Shown here in pieces: positions 39,144-48,253 of a stretch of DNA of 64,000 nt. The notes under the pieces were generated by a model, which was not told the origin of the DNA, ran no database searches, and saw only the letters and a program-made list of their open reading frames with translations. The DNA lies in the NCBI GenBank assembly GCA_012103575.1, contig WLWN01000001.1:1988538-2052537 (forward strand), read 5' to 3'. How positions within the stretch are numbered: position 1 is the first letter of the stretch; every line of letters begins with the position of its first letter. Position numbers and translations under genes: made by a program. The stretch is from Kiritimatiellia bacterium. Its GTDB lineage: Bacteria; Verrucomicrobiota; Kiritimatiellia; WLWN01.

Positions 39144-39990
39144 GCAGACTCAACTTACAAGTGCAAAACCGAAGCTGTCCATCATTTCTTTGGGCGTTCT
39201 ATATTCTAAGCATTTTCTCGGTCTATTATTCAGTAACTCTACAGCCCATCTCAACTGAGCGGAGCTGTGGGCAGCAAAGTCGGTTTTCTTCGGGAAAAAC
39301 TGGCGAAGCAAACCATTCGTGCTTTCGTTGCTCCCTCTTTGCCAAGGGTTTCTCCTTTCAGCAAAGAAAATGGGGGTTGCTATTTTTTTCTGTAGTTTAG
39401 CATGGCTGGCAAACTCCATGCCATTATCTACAGTCACCGTTTTAAAGGGGAGCCCTGAATCAGCGAACTGAGGTACGGAACAGTTGACCGATTCGGCATT
39501 GCATCGAGGTAAAAGATCGGCGATGAGATATCGAGTCGCTCGATCTACTAGAGTGACTACACAGGCCTCTTTTCTCGTTTGGCCCTGAATAGTGTCACCT
39601 TCTAGCTTTCTTCGACCTTCAATCTGTTCTGGAGACCAATACTTCGCCAGGAGAGTCTCCACTTGTTCTTTGCTAGCTCCCATCACTTTTTGAGGCTTTC
39701 GAGCTAGCTGTAATCGGCTTTGAGCCAGGCCATTTGCGGGTCTTGGGTAATAGCGGCCACGGACTCGATTACGGCGAAATTCGCGCCAAATAGTCGAGGG
39801 GGATCGGCCCAGGTGACGGCCAATTTGAGATAAGCTATATTTTTCTTTTAGCATCTGGGCTATCACTTCTCGTTCATAACGGTTTAAATGTTCGTAGGTT
39901 CGTGGCATTCTATGTTCTCCTTTGGGGGGGGGTCAGATACCCAAAGAATGAACTATGCTGCGGACCTTTGTACTTGTATTGTTACTCTAC
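39144..39990 (-). mobile_element. IS30-family element, type 2 (about 850 bp)
   Basis: The left end GCAGACTCAACTTACAAGTGCAAA and the inverse of the right end GTAGAGTAACAATACAAGTACAAA agree at 17 of 24 positions. They bracket an IS30-type transposase. No target duplication is visible, and the left neighbour is a truncated IS1380, so the insertion came with, or was followed by, a deletion. Confidence 0.65.
39150..39908 (-). CDS. IS30-type transposase with in-frame internal deletion
   Basis: A 252-residue open frame. The N-terminal helix-turn-helix is intact (LNRYEREVIAQMLKEKYSLS, IGRHLGRSPSTIWREFRRNR). The catalytic segments are EGDTIQGQ, TVDNGMEFASH and GSNESTNGLLRQFFPKK. Family members are usually 310-390 residues. 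Here the part between YWSPEQIEGRRK and LEGDT is about 70-80 residues shorter than expected, and the sequence joins without frame change. It is probably inactive although the reading frame is open. It is clearly different from the IS30 copies at 32865 and 47032. Confidence 0.75.
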   Translation of the reverse strand: MPRTYEHLNRYEREVIAQMLKEKYSLSQIGRHLGRSPSTIWREFRRNRVRGRYYPRPANGLAQSRLQLARKPQKVMGASKEQVETLLAKYWSPEQIEGRRKLEGDTIQGQTRKEACVVTLVDRATRYLIADLLPRCNAESVNCSVPQFADSGLPFKTVTVDNGMEFASHAKLQKKIATPIFFAERRNPWQRGSNESTNGLLRQFFPKKTDFAAHSSAQLRWAVELLNNRPRKCLEYRTPKEMMDSFGFALVS

Positions 39991-40107
39991 CATATAACTG
40001 CAATTTGATAGGTGCTAAGCCGTTCTTTTTCTAACAAACGATTTTCTATTTCCTCTCCTTCAATACAGAAGATTTTTTGAACAGAAGGTAACAAAGATAA
40101 TTTCTTC

Positions 40108-40362
40108 TTGTTTCCAATTCCCAAGCATACGAACCGTGATCGAAAAAGATCCTCTGCCAAGCAAGCTCTATTCTTAATTTGTCTGCGTGATATTGCCCAT
40201 GCGCAAGGCATTTCACAAGTAGCCCAAGATTCTAAATTGAACAGAGAGCATCTATACAGAATCTTGTCCGAATCGGGAAATCCACAACGGGCAAGCCTCA
40301 ATGCTTTGCTTCATAGTTTAGGATTGAAAATAACGATAGAGGCTGAATCGGTTGCTGCTTAA
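40108..40362 (+). CDS. HigA-like / TIGR02684-type antitoxin, probably N-terminally truncated
   Basis: The last 55 residues match the addiction-module antidote family: LRDIAHAQGISQVAQDSKLNREHLYRILSESGNPQRASLNALLHSLGLKI, by position 40180-40340, a lambda-repressor-like helix-turn-helix. The first 28 residues (MFPIPKHTNRDRKRSS) do not fit the family. The IS30 element ends 118 bases upstream. A partner toxin, usually encoded just before it, is absent. It is best read as an orphan antitoxin left after the insertion or deletion. Confidence 0.6.
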   Translation: MFPIPKHTNRDRKRSSAKQALFLICLRDIAHAQGISQVAQDSKLNREHLYRILSESGNPQRASLNALLHSLGLKITIEAESVAA

Positions 40363-40485
40363 GAGGAGGAGCAGCTAAAATGGTTTGCGTCTCTATTCGA
40401 CTAGGATTGGTCTGGAACACCTGCTAAAACAAAATCTTTGCTTTCCGTGCTTGCGATCCCACATTTATATAATTATATTGTAGTT

Positions 40486-40779
40486 ATGAATGAGTTGCAT
40501 TTTACATGGGATGACGCCAAGAATAAGGCTAATAAAAAAAATCATGAGGTTCATTTTGAAGAGGCGCAAACCGTGTTTTTCGACGAATCAGCCATGGAGT
40601 TTTTCGATTTGGAACACTCTCGCGATGAGGACAGATTCCTGCTCCTTGGTCAAAGTTTCAGCCTTCGCACTCTGATGGTTTGTCATTGCTACAGAGAAAA
40701 AGGCGATATCATTCGAATCATTTCGGCTCGAAAGGCTACAGCAAAAGAGCGGAGAAAATACCAAAGGAACAAACAATGA
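40486..40779 (+). CDS. brnT: BrnT family toxin (ribonuclease)
   Basis: A 97-residue protein of the BrnT type II toxin family, a RelE-like fold that cuts RNA. Seen are FTWDDAKNKANKKNHEVHFEEAQTVFFD near the start, the RFLLLGQSFSLRTLMVCHCYRE centre and the basic C-terminal IIRIISARKATAKERRKY. These are the expected landmarks. I chose ATG 40486 because the longer frame from 40438 adds 16 unmatched residues. Its stop overlaps the antitoxin start as ATGA. Confidence 0.88.
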   Translation: MNELHFTWDDAKNKANKKNHEVHFEEAQTVFFDESAMEFFDLEHSRDEDRFLLLGQSFSLRTLMVCHCYREKGDIIRIISARKATAKERRKYQRNKQ

Positions 40780-40994
40780 AAAAAGAATATGATCTCGATA
40801 AAATGGAATGGCGCAGGAATCCCTATGCCAAAAGGCTAAAGAAGCAGATAACCATCCGAATGGGTGTTGATATTCTAGACTACTTTAAAAACTTGGCAGA
40901 GGAAACGGGGATTCCATACCAGAATCTCATCAATTCGTACTTGCGAGACTGTGTTGTCCATCATAAGACGCCTTCCATGAAGTGGGCTTCCTAA
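40776..40994 (+). CDS. brnA: BrnA-type antitoxin
   Basis: A 72-residue protein with a ribbon-helix-helix-like C-terminal half (KKQITIRMGVDILDYFKNLAEETGIPYQNLINSYLRDC). It directly follows the toxin with a 4-base overlap, the usual brnTA order. The N-terminal acidic part would wrap the toxin and the C-terminal part would bind the operator upstream of brnT. It appears intact, so this pair may be a working module among broken genes. Confidence 0.82.
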   Translation: MKKEYDLDKMEWRRNPYAKRLKKQITIRMGVDILDYFKNLAEETGIPYQNLINSYLRDCVVHHKTPSMKWAS

Positions 40995-41058
40995 TTTTCC
41001 CAAGGCCAAATCGTGAACGGTAAAAGCAAAATTGAAAACGGACAAATACGGAAAACAC

Positions 41059-41266
41059 ATGATCATCCGAATCAAAAAAAAACATCCAGGATAACGTGTT
41101 TTTTGTCATTGCGGATGGCTACATTTATCTTGTTCCTCATAAAAGAATAAAAAACATCTTTTTCTTAAAAGCCATTATACCAAACCGAAAAGCAACAAAA
41201 GATTATACAATAGAATTGGAGGGGAAAGATGAAAGGGAAACCACCCTCAAAAAAAGAATTAAATGA
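41059..41266 (+). pseudogene. Possible small gene broken in an A9 run, family unknown
   Basis: ATG 41059 reads MIIRIKKKHPG and stops. The +1 frame right after the run of nine A residues (41074-41082) is open to 41266 and reads DNVFFVIADGYIYLVPHKRIKNIF, by position 41090 on, then FLKAIIPNRKATKDY. The segment looks like a real protein: it is balanced, with an aromatic and basic pattern like small RNase-fold toxins. Its end overlaps the next small gene. I cannot name the family. Confidence 0.35.
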
Positions 41267-41319
41267 GGCCATACAAGCAGCTAGAAATACATTCCGAAAG
41301 AACGAACGAATTACTATTC
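41229..41319 (+). pseudogene. Small gene truncated by a MITE
   Basis: GGAGGGGAAAG precedes ATG 41229. The protein starts MKGKPPSKKELNEAIQAARNTF and RKNERITI, then runs into the MITE at 41320, which adds a foreign tail to 41426. It overlaps the open frame 41090-41266 in another frame, an arrangement typical of toxin-antitoxin pairs, but no family is recognised. Confidence 0.45.
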
Positions 41320-41482
41320 CCTGGATCCGTCAGTTAAACGTAGGATTTCTGTGCGAATGCTTTGGAGGCAAAAGGTTGCAAAAAAACGCAGGCGCACCCG
41401 CTGGGTGCGTCGAGGCTTTTTTGTAATTCCTTTTGGCCCAAATGGTTCGTGCAGAAAACCGCGTTTAACTGACGGATCCAGG
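41320..41482. mobile_element. Palindromic MITE, copy 2 (163 bp)
   Basis: Almost identical to copy 1 (same CCTGGATCCGTCAG ends, same GCGCACCC-GCT-GGGTGCG core and T-runs), with three or so base changes. It lies between the small gene at 41229 and the RHS-type gene on the other strand, and supplies the stop codons for both reading frames. ACTATT occurs near both flanks but not as a clean 5-bp duplication. Confidence 0.85.
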
Positions 41483-43480
41483 ATAAACTATTGGCAAATA
41501 GGAAAAGCAGTAACGTCATCTCCATCACCAAATAAATTAAGTCATCATTCTGTTGATGATCATAAATACGTTTATCACCAACATCTATGGCGTAGGAGGG
41601 GTAACCATCATGGCTTCCTGGAACAGCTATATTGCCTGTATCATCGTTCACAATAATATCAAATTTATAGTCTATGTTGGCAGGAAAAAGTTTACTTCCC
41701 GTTGTACCATCTACTGTAACAACAGAAACATTATCACTGCTGCGTAATTCTGAAACGTTAAAATCATCACTGCGACTACTAAAGGGTATACCAAAAACAG
41801 TGGTAATCCCTGTAGAGACATCGGAACTGACGACCTGCTGCGCATCGGTATCGAGTATAATCTCGTGGGTCAACTTCATACCCGCTTGGAAATCCGGTTC
41901 GCGAATCTCCGTTATAATGGTTATATGATACTCTTCCAGACCCAACGGATCCGCAAAATTAATCGGATCATTGTGACAATACACGTAAGGATTCAATGTC
42001 TGAGGGCTATACATAAAACCTGGATGGGCATCGAGGGAAAGGAATCGTCCAAGACGGGGATCATAATAGCGATTTCGGAGATAAACCAATCCAGTATCTG
42101 GATCAAGATGTTCGCCTTGCCACAGATCCATCGAGGAGGAGTTGCCTCCACTCTTGATCTTGCTTCCAAAGGGATCGTATTCAATAAAAGCGATTTCTTC
42201 GGCTTGGTTGTTAAATAATAGTGTTTTTTCTCCTACGCCTTTAAGCAGATAATACGACTGGCCATCTTCAAGATAAGCGCCGGACAGGTATTTTCGTTTC
42301 AGGTTTCCGTTTTCATATTCCAGCAGAGGAACATAGACTGAAGCGTTGTTATTGACATGCGTCGTTTCGGTTATGTTGGTCCCCTCCGTAACCGTTCTCG
42401 ATATCCTCTTGTCCAATCCATTATAGGCGTAGTCCACTGTTTTGCTCGTCTGCCCATTTTCTATTTTATCGACCCGGATTAACCGATTATCCAGATCCCA
42501 TACGTAGTTAATTTCCATACCTGGCGTGATTCGTTTAATGATGTTGCCACGGGCGTCATGAAAGAAGATTTCGTCTCCGGCCTGGATCAGTTGATTCAGA
42601 TTGTTGTAGTAGTAACGGGTGTCTTCTATCACCGTTCCCTGGATGCTGACCTGTTTGCGCAACCGGCTGCGTCGTATTCATATTCTTCCACTCGATCCGA
42701 CGGCTGGTAGGTTGTGCGCTTCAAACGAAGAAGGTCATCGTATTCATAATAGATCGTTCGGGTTCCATCTGTTTCCATCTCCAACAGACCGTTGGGATAG
42801 TATTCGTAGATGATATCGGCAATGATCGACCAGTCAGGTCGGCGTTGCGTCATGCCGATCAATTCACCGGTTTCGGGATCGTAGACGTAAGAAATACGAA
42901 TGCTATTGCTCAGGACTCGTTCCTGAAGTTGACCTGTAAAAGGGTTGTAGTTCATGCTTGAGAGGCTCAGTTCATCGGTTGTGCTAACCACTCGGTTTTC
43001 GTTGTCATAGGTCATGGAGACGCCCAGCAGGTTGTTGGCAGAGACCTGAAGAAGTTGCCCCAACTGATCGTAACTGTAATTGACGATGGAGCCATCTGGA
43101 TGGCGAGCTTCGAGGAGCCTGTCAAAATCGGGGTCGTGAATGAATTCAGTCAGCCCATTTTGATCCACCATCTGGGTAACTGAATGGTTGTTATTATAGC
43201 TGAAGATTACGTCATAGGCCGTGCCGGGATGGTCGATCTGGGTCGGGCGGTTTATATCATCATAGGTATAAAGAGTGCTCGTTCCGTCGTTAGCGATCCG
43301 ATTGGTCATGTTATGGTTGGCGTCGTAAAGGGAACGGGTGGAGATCTGATTAGTGATTTGTGCGGATACAGGAAGTAGGCTTGAGAGCAATACTATAACG
43401 GACAGAATTCCAGATTTTAAAGGCTGGAAATTCCTAAGATTTTTTAAACAGAAGGTAACAAAGAAGATATTCTTAATCAT
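41483..43480 (-). pseudogene. Secreted RHS/YD-repeat protein 2, one frameshift, tail in MITE
   Basis: Signal peptide, then YD repeats (LYDANHNMTNRI, LYTYDDINRPTQID, YSYDQLGQLLQVS) to 42660, where one base is lost (AAG-CANRS in place of AAG-LRKQVS). The second frame carries more repeats (YYYNNLNQLIQAG, YVWDLDNRLIRVD) and the RHS core end GLVYLRNRYYDPRLGRFLSLD and NPYVYCHNDPINFADPLGL. About 150 variable residues follow, with PGSHDGYPSYAIDVGDKRIYD, similar to DUF3238-type tails. The frame runs into the MITE and ends at 41334, so the true C-terminus is lost. RHS proteins are large shells, often holding a variable C-terminal effector. Confidence 0.8.
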
Positions 43481-43877
43481 TATTGGCTCCTGGTAAAATC
43501 ATTCTTTTTATTCCTTGCTTAAGGATAAGCGTATGGAAATTGATCAGTAACCCAATGGGCGCATTTAACAACTTCATATAACTCATCAACTGGGCTTGGT
43601 GTATAGGTGAAATTGCTTGGACAGCTTTGAGCTCTAGAATAAGGCATTCGTCCACATAAACATCGACCTTAAGGGGCTTTTAAAATACCAACCCTTTATA
43701 TTCAATAGAAACATCGACTTGATTTTTTGCGGGGATCCCCTGTAATTGACATTCATGCATCATGCATTTTTCATAGATGCTTTCAATGAACCCAGGTCCT
43801 TTGTTGCGATGCACTTCCATCGCAGCGCCAATAGCCTTTTTGCTCCATCGAGCGGATCTGTCAAAGTCTGTATGCAT
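43473..43877 (-). pseudogene. GxxExxY family protein with one in-frame TAA
   Basis: The frame 43877-43473 is continuous but for a TAA at 43680-43682. It reads AIGAAMEVHRNKGPGFIESIYEKC (the GxxExxY signature is GFIESIY), QLQGIPAKNQVDVSIEYKGLVF, stop, KPLKVDVYVDECLILELKAVQAI, QLMSYMKLLNAPIGLLINF. Family members have Glu at the stop position, so GAA to TAA is the simplest change. The family resembles PD-(D/E)XK nucleases and its role is unknown. It is often found as a short single gene beside repeats, as here. Confidence 0.78.
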
Positions 43878-43890
43878 TAGAATAGAATCT

Positions 43891-43935
43891 TCTTTGTTTT
43901 CTTTGTTTTCTTTGTTTTCTTTGTTTTCTTTGTTT
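43891..43935. repeat. Tandem repeat, 5 x 9 bp (TCTTTGTTT)
   Basis: Five perfect copies of TCTTTGTTT directly upstream of the GxxExxY gene start (minus strand) and 17 bases from the end of the giant RHS gene. It is a likely slippage site and could alter spacing in the leader. Confidence 0.9.
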
Positions 43936-43951
43936 AAAAAAAATCTTTTCT

Positions 43952-45356
43952 TTATGGTCCTATGGTTATGGTGACCCGATAACGAACAGAAGGATCGATC
44001 TGTATGCTATCGGTGTAATAGGTGTCGAGGCTACCTGATCCATTATCGTGCAACAGGTTCCAATTAACGCCATTGGTTGAGCGGTCCAGGCTATAGGTCG
44101 CCAAATGAGTTGAGTGGAAAGAGGCGTCCAACCGGTCACCACCCACATCATGTTGAAGGGCCATATTCAAGACCGTTCCCTCAGGAGTTTTGCTGAGGTG
44201 AAGTTCTTCAAGAGGTGTGATGTCCACCCTGCGTTCGCGTACAGAATGCCCCCACAGAGTGTCCACAGCAGGCGCCTGGATTGAAGGCGTATAATGGATG
44301 ACCCAATACCAGGGTTGGATCTGGGCTATAACACTTCCTTGATAGACTTTTACGCCCGGCGGCAAGGCATTGGTTGACTCAAATGATTGCGTGCTGAAAT
44401 ATAGTTGATATACCGCTCCCGTAGGCACGATCTGATTTCCGACGATCCATCCGATGATGGTCTCTTGCCAGTCGGATAGGGTGATCTGCGTGGTAGTCAG
44501 ATCGCTTATATTGCCGAGGACGTCTACGCTCGTGACAGCGTAGTGATAAGTGGTTGTAGGTGCTACGTCGACATCGATATAGACGGTATCCACCAGGGAG
44601 GTAAACACACTATAGGGCGCTCGACCCGAAAGGTTCGTGATAGGCGTATCCGATCGATACAAGGTATACGCAGCGAAATCACCCGCAAAATCAGTAATGG
44701 GAGGCCAGGTCAATTCAACCCGGCGATTGGTTTCTACAGCCACAAGACTGCTTATCATTTCAGCCTGAGTATCCAGCACATAGCTGACCGTCACGGTGGG
44801 GCTGCTATTGCCCGCTAGATCGGTGGAGACAAAACCAAGCTGATTGTTACCTTCCATCAAGACCCGGAACAGATTCCAGCTGGTATTAGGATCGTGAGTC
44901 AAGACCCTGACACCATTGATCCAGATATCCGTATCGGCATCTCGCGTTCCCGTAATTTCAATCGTCCGATCATTCCCTGGTGAGGTGTAGGGTGAAGCTA
45001 AGGGGTCGATCACAGGCGGGGTAGGAGCGGTGGTATCGACCGTAATATCAACAATCACCCCACTGCTTTCGTTACCGACTTCGTCTCGCGCCACAAATTG
45101 AAAACGGTTGAGCCCTTCGGGCATGCTTGCAACCAAGATGCCCCAATAATTAGATCCGTCAACAAGGCCAGCCAAGGGATCCGGATAAACCTGTTGCGCG
45201 GCGTTCCATATCTGCGAGTTGACGTTCCATGTATAAGACCAAATGGCCGTGTCGAGGTCTTTACGGCCGGTGATGTTCTGCTGGTTCAAGGCCGTGGGCG
45301 ATGTTACGGGATCTACAACTGGCGCTGAGGGTGGTGTGGTGTCAAGTTCGATATTA
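43952..45356 (-). pseudogene. C-terminal part of the giant RHS/beta-helix protein
   Basis: After the IS630 element the frame reads ELDTTPPSAPVVDPVTSPTALNQQNITG. Three related Ig-like modules of this kind (TTAPTPPVIDPLASPYTSPGND) follow one another. Then come an FN3-like domain (VELTWPPITDFAGDFAAYTLYRSD, TYHYAVTSVDVLGN), a region with IVPTGAVYQLYFS, and a final beta domain ending SVRYRVTITIGP. The modules before and after the element are the same type, confirming one original gene. Confidence 0.75.
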
Positions 45357-46352
45357 GAGCGCTTCACGATTGAGGTGTCGCGATGTAGCACGAAGAAAAC
45401 CAGCCGATTACCTCGTCGGGAGAAACCTCTTCGAACGCTTGTGTGAGCGCTTCAGATAGTTCCTGCTGACTGCGGGCTGCAAGGCTGCCCAACCGATTTT
45501 TTATCTTGCCCCATATTTTTTCAATGGGGTTGGAATCGGGGCTGTAGGGTGGAAGGAATCTTACATGGGCCCCACATGACTCAATGAATTCAATGACCTT
45601 GGGATTGTGATGGACGCGAAGATTGTCCATGATGACGATGTCTTCAGGTGAAAGAGTCGGGAGAAGAACCCGGCGAATATATTCTCTAAAAACAGCCGTG
45701 TCTGTCGCCCCCTCTACCTCCATGGCCGCTGTTGTTCCGTCCAGGCGGACCGAAGAAATCAAGGTGGTGGTACACCAATGTCCATGAGGCGTTTTGGCAA
45801 AAAGCCTGTTCCCGCCCAACGCCCGGCCCCGCAGACGAGTCATATTCGTTTTCGCCCCGGATTCATCAATAAAGACAAGGCGACTTGGATCAAGTTTGGC
45901 CACCTCTTGGGTCCACTGCTTTCTCAAGAGATTTACATCCGCCCGGTCTTGCTCGCTGGCGTGAAGCGTTTCTTTTATACCGGCAGCCCAACCGATTCAA
46001 CGCCCGCTGTACGGCCATGATCGACCCCTTCACGCCGCTCATGTTCTTGAGTTCTTCAAGCGTTGCATCGGGATGTTTGCCCACCAGTTGAACCAACGCC
46101 TTGAGCTGCTTTCCGCTGTAGAGGGCCTGACGATGCCCACGCGGTCGGGGAGCGGTCTGTCCGGTTTCGTTGAAACGAGAGAGCCCACGCTGAAATGTTC
46201 TAAGATCTACACGATAAGAAGATGCGATATCGGCCTGGGAACCTTTGCCCATTTTGTAGGCATCTATCGCACGCCGCCGGATTTCTGCTGTTGCTATACT
46301 CATGTCATGGAGTATAGATCTTCTAAAGAGGCATTTCAATCGTTAAATGCTC
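45357..46352 (-). mobile_element. IS630-family element, copy B (996 bp)
   Basis: TA is duplicated at both sides (45355-45356, 46353-46354). Ends match copy A. The transposase frames (45364-45927 and 45890-46339) keep FIDESGAKTN, IVIMDNLRVHH and SNPIEKIWGKI, but one base is lost near 45975 (CRYKRNASRQ in place of the KETLHASEQDR seen in copy A). The lesion differs from copy A, so each copy decayed on its own. Confidence 0.86.
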
Positions 46353-47031
46353 TAATGGAGGTTTCTTCACTTATATTGCCAAAGGCGTCCTGCGCTGAAA
46401 AGGCCAAGCCATTGTTCCCTTCGACCAGGATCAGGTTATAGAGCCAGTTCGTTGTGGTGTTCAGAGAAATGATCTTAACCCCATTGAGCAGAAGCGCGGT
46501 GCTTTTCGAGCCATCCTTGCTTCCCGTAATCATCTGGTTAACCAAGTCGGTTGGAGTAGTCACGGAGTCGACTATTGGAGCATTAGGTGGCAAGGTATCG
46601 AGGACAAAGTCGGCGCTTTCTCCATAATTTGTCCCCACGGGTTGAACGGCGTCGCGGGCATAAACACGAATCCGACTGTTGGTGACATGTATGGCGGTAT
46701 CTATCCGGGCATCCCAGGTAGCGATTAAACCGATACCTCCAGAGGAGATATCGACACGGCCTGCGGCACCGGTGACTGTCCCAGCAGAATTCCAGACTGC
46801 GCCGTCCCAATATTCTACCCAAACATCCATTTCGGTATATTCGACGTCACTGAGGTCATAGGTGATGGTGACCAACCCATCATTGGTTCCTTGAGCAGCT
46901 GCGACATTGCTTAGTATGGGCACAGTGTTCGCCTGAACCGGTCCAACGACTGTAAATTCGCCGGGATTAATCGCAGCGTAATTTTTTTGGTCATAAGGAA
47001 TGACAGCATAACAATAGTCGATTGCGGGTAT
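46353..47031 (-). pseudogene. Middle part of the giant RHS/beta-helix protein
   Basis: Between IS30 copy B and IS630 copy B the frame reads AIDYCYAVIPYDQKNYAAINPGEF (end of an FN3-like domain). A domain with VTITYDLSDVEYTEMDVWVEYWDG and DARIDTAIHVTNSRIRVYARD comes next, then the first Ig-like LPPNAPIVDSVTTPTDLVNQMITG module, NGLAFSAQDAFGNISEETSI. Joining this across the IS30 site leaves a one-base frame difference, so there was an additional small lesion. Confidence 0.72.
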
Positions 47032-48253
47032 TGAGAATTGTAATATTAAATGCCCAAAAGAAGATATTGTAAAACAGGAGTGTTCCATGCCGAAATCTTC
47101 TAGATTTAGAAACTCGACAGAAGACAAAAAAAGGAGAAAGACATGGAACAAATCAAGAGTAGTATTCATCCCCGAAAAGGCAAGCGTTTGACACAGAAAG
47201 AACGGATCATGATTGAAACAATGCTCAAAAACCCAGGACGTCCTTTGGAGATAGCCAGTATCTGGGAAGGCATCGTCGAACCATAGAGCGCGAAATTAAA
47301 CGTGGGGAGGTAGAGCATTTCGATACAGAGCTGCGAAAGAAGAAAGCATACAGCAGTGATCGAGCCCAGGAACTTCATGATCTAAATGCGACGGCCAAGG
47401 GACCTGAGCTTAAGCTTGGAAAGCATCATGAAACGGCTGTGTTTATCAGCGAGCACATTCTTGTTCACAAACGCTCACCCGATGTGGTTGCTCCTTTGCT
47501 TAAACAAGAGCAGAGACCTGCAGCGGTGAGTACAAAAACGCTGTATACCTATATTGACCAAGGTCTCATCCCGGGGGTGAGCAACGAGTCCCTATGGGAA
47601 AAACGAAAACGGATAAAACGAAAAAGACGTGCTATTAAGCGGGTTAAAAAGCAACATGCCCGAAGGACCAGTATCGAAAAACGACCTAAGACCGTAGAAA
47701 AACGCGAGGAATTTGGGCACTGGGAATTGGATTTGATCGTCGGCGGAAAAGGAACTTCAAAACCGGTTTTAATGACGTTAGTAGAAAGAAAGACCCGAAT
47801 GCTAAGGGTGAGAAAACTTTCGGATAAAACACAGGCATCGGTTCTGCAGGCCCTCAAAGCGATCGAAAGATCGATGGGAGTTGGCCCATTCAGATCGATG
47901 TTCAAGTCGATTACAGCCGATAACGGGAGCGAGTTTCTCGACGTGGAGCAGATGGAACGTTCCGGATTTAGCAAAAAGAGATGTGTTAAACTCTATTATG
48001 CTCACCCGTATTCTTCCTGGGAACGAGGCTCCAACGAAAATGCCAACCGTATGGTTCGTCGTTTCGTCGCCAAAGGAGACAACATCGGAAGATATACCAT
48101 CGACCGTATTGGTGAGATTGAAAAATGGATTAACAACTATCCTCGCAAGATCCTAGAATACAAACCCGCACAGGAGTGTTTCGATTTGGAGATCGCCGCA
48201 TAAACAGAAGCTCTCAGGTCCATTTTTTGCGGCATTTAATTTTACAATCCACC
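47032..48253 (+). mobile_element. IS30-family element, type 1 copy B (1222 bp)
   Basis: Ends TGAGAATTG (47032) and CAATCCACC (48253) are as in copy A but in the opposite orientation to the target gene. GTAT is present on both sides (47028-47031, 48254-48257). It splits an FN3-like domain of the giant protein. Confidence 0.85.
47143..48203 (+). pseudogene. IS30-type transposase (copy B), N-terminal frameshift
   Basis: The catalytic part is open from 47439 to 48203 (254 residues) and holds WELDLIVGGKG, SITADNGSEF and GSNENANRMVRRFVAKGD. The first 45 codons (MEQIKSSIHPRKGKRLTQKE) are separated from it by a frame change in the DNA-binding region (PLEIASIWEGIVEP, then a stop; the other frame has GRHRRTIEREIKRGE). 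It is three bases shorter than copy A at this point. It lacks an intact DNA-binding domain. Confidence 0.82.

Noticed and set aside
41320..41482. Target duplication for MITE copy 2 (ACTATT on both sides)
   Set aside because: The repeats are offset by several bases from the element ends and so do not form a direct flanking duplication.
41483..43480. Calling the RHS tail a specific toxin
   Set aside because: No nuclease, deaminase or other toxin motif is visible in the tail and its true C-terminus is missing.
43891..43935. Short regular repeat as a CRISPR array
   Set aside because: The 9-bp units are directly adjacent with no spacers and there are no cas genes. It is a simple tandem repeat. 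No other array-like repeat was seen in the window.
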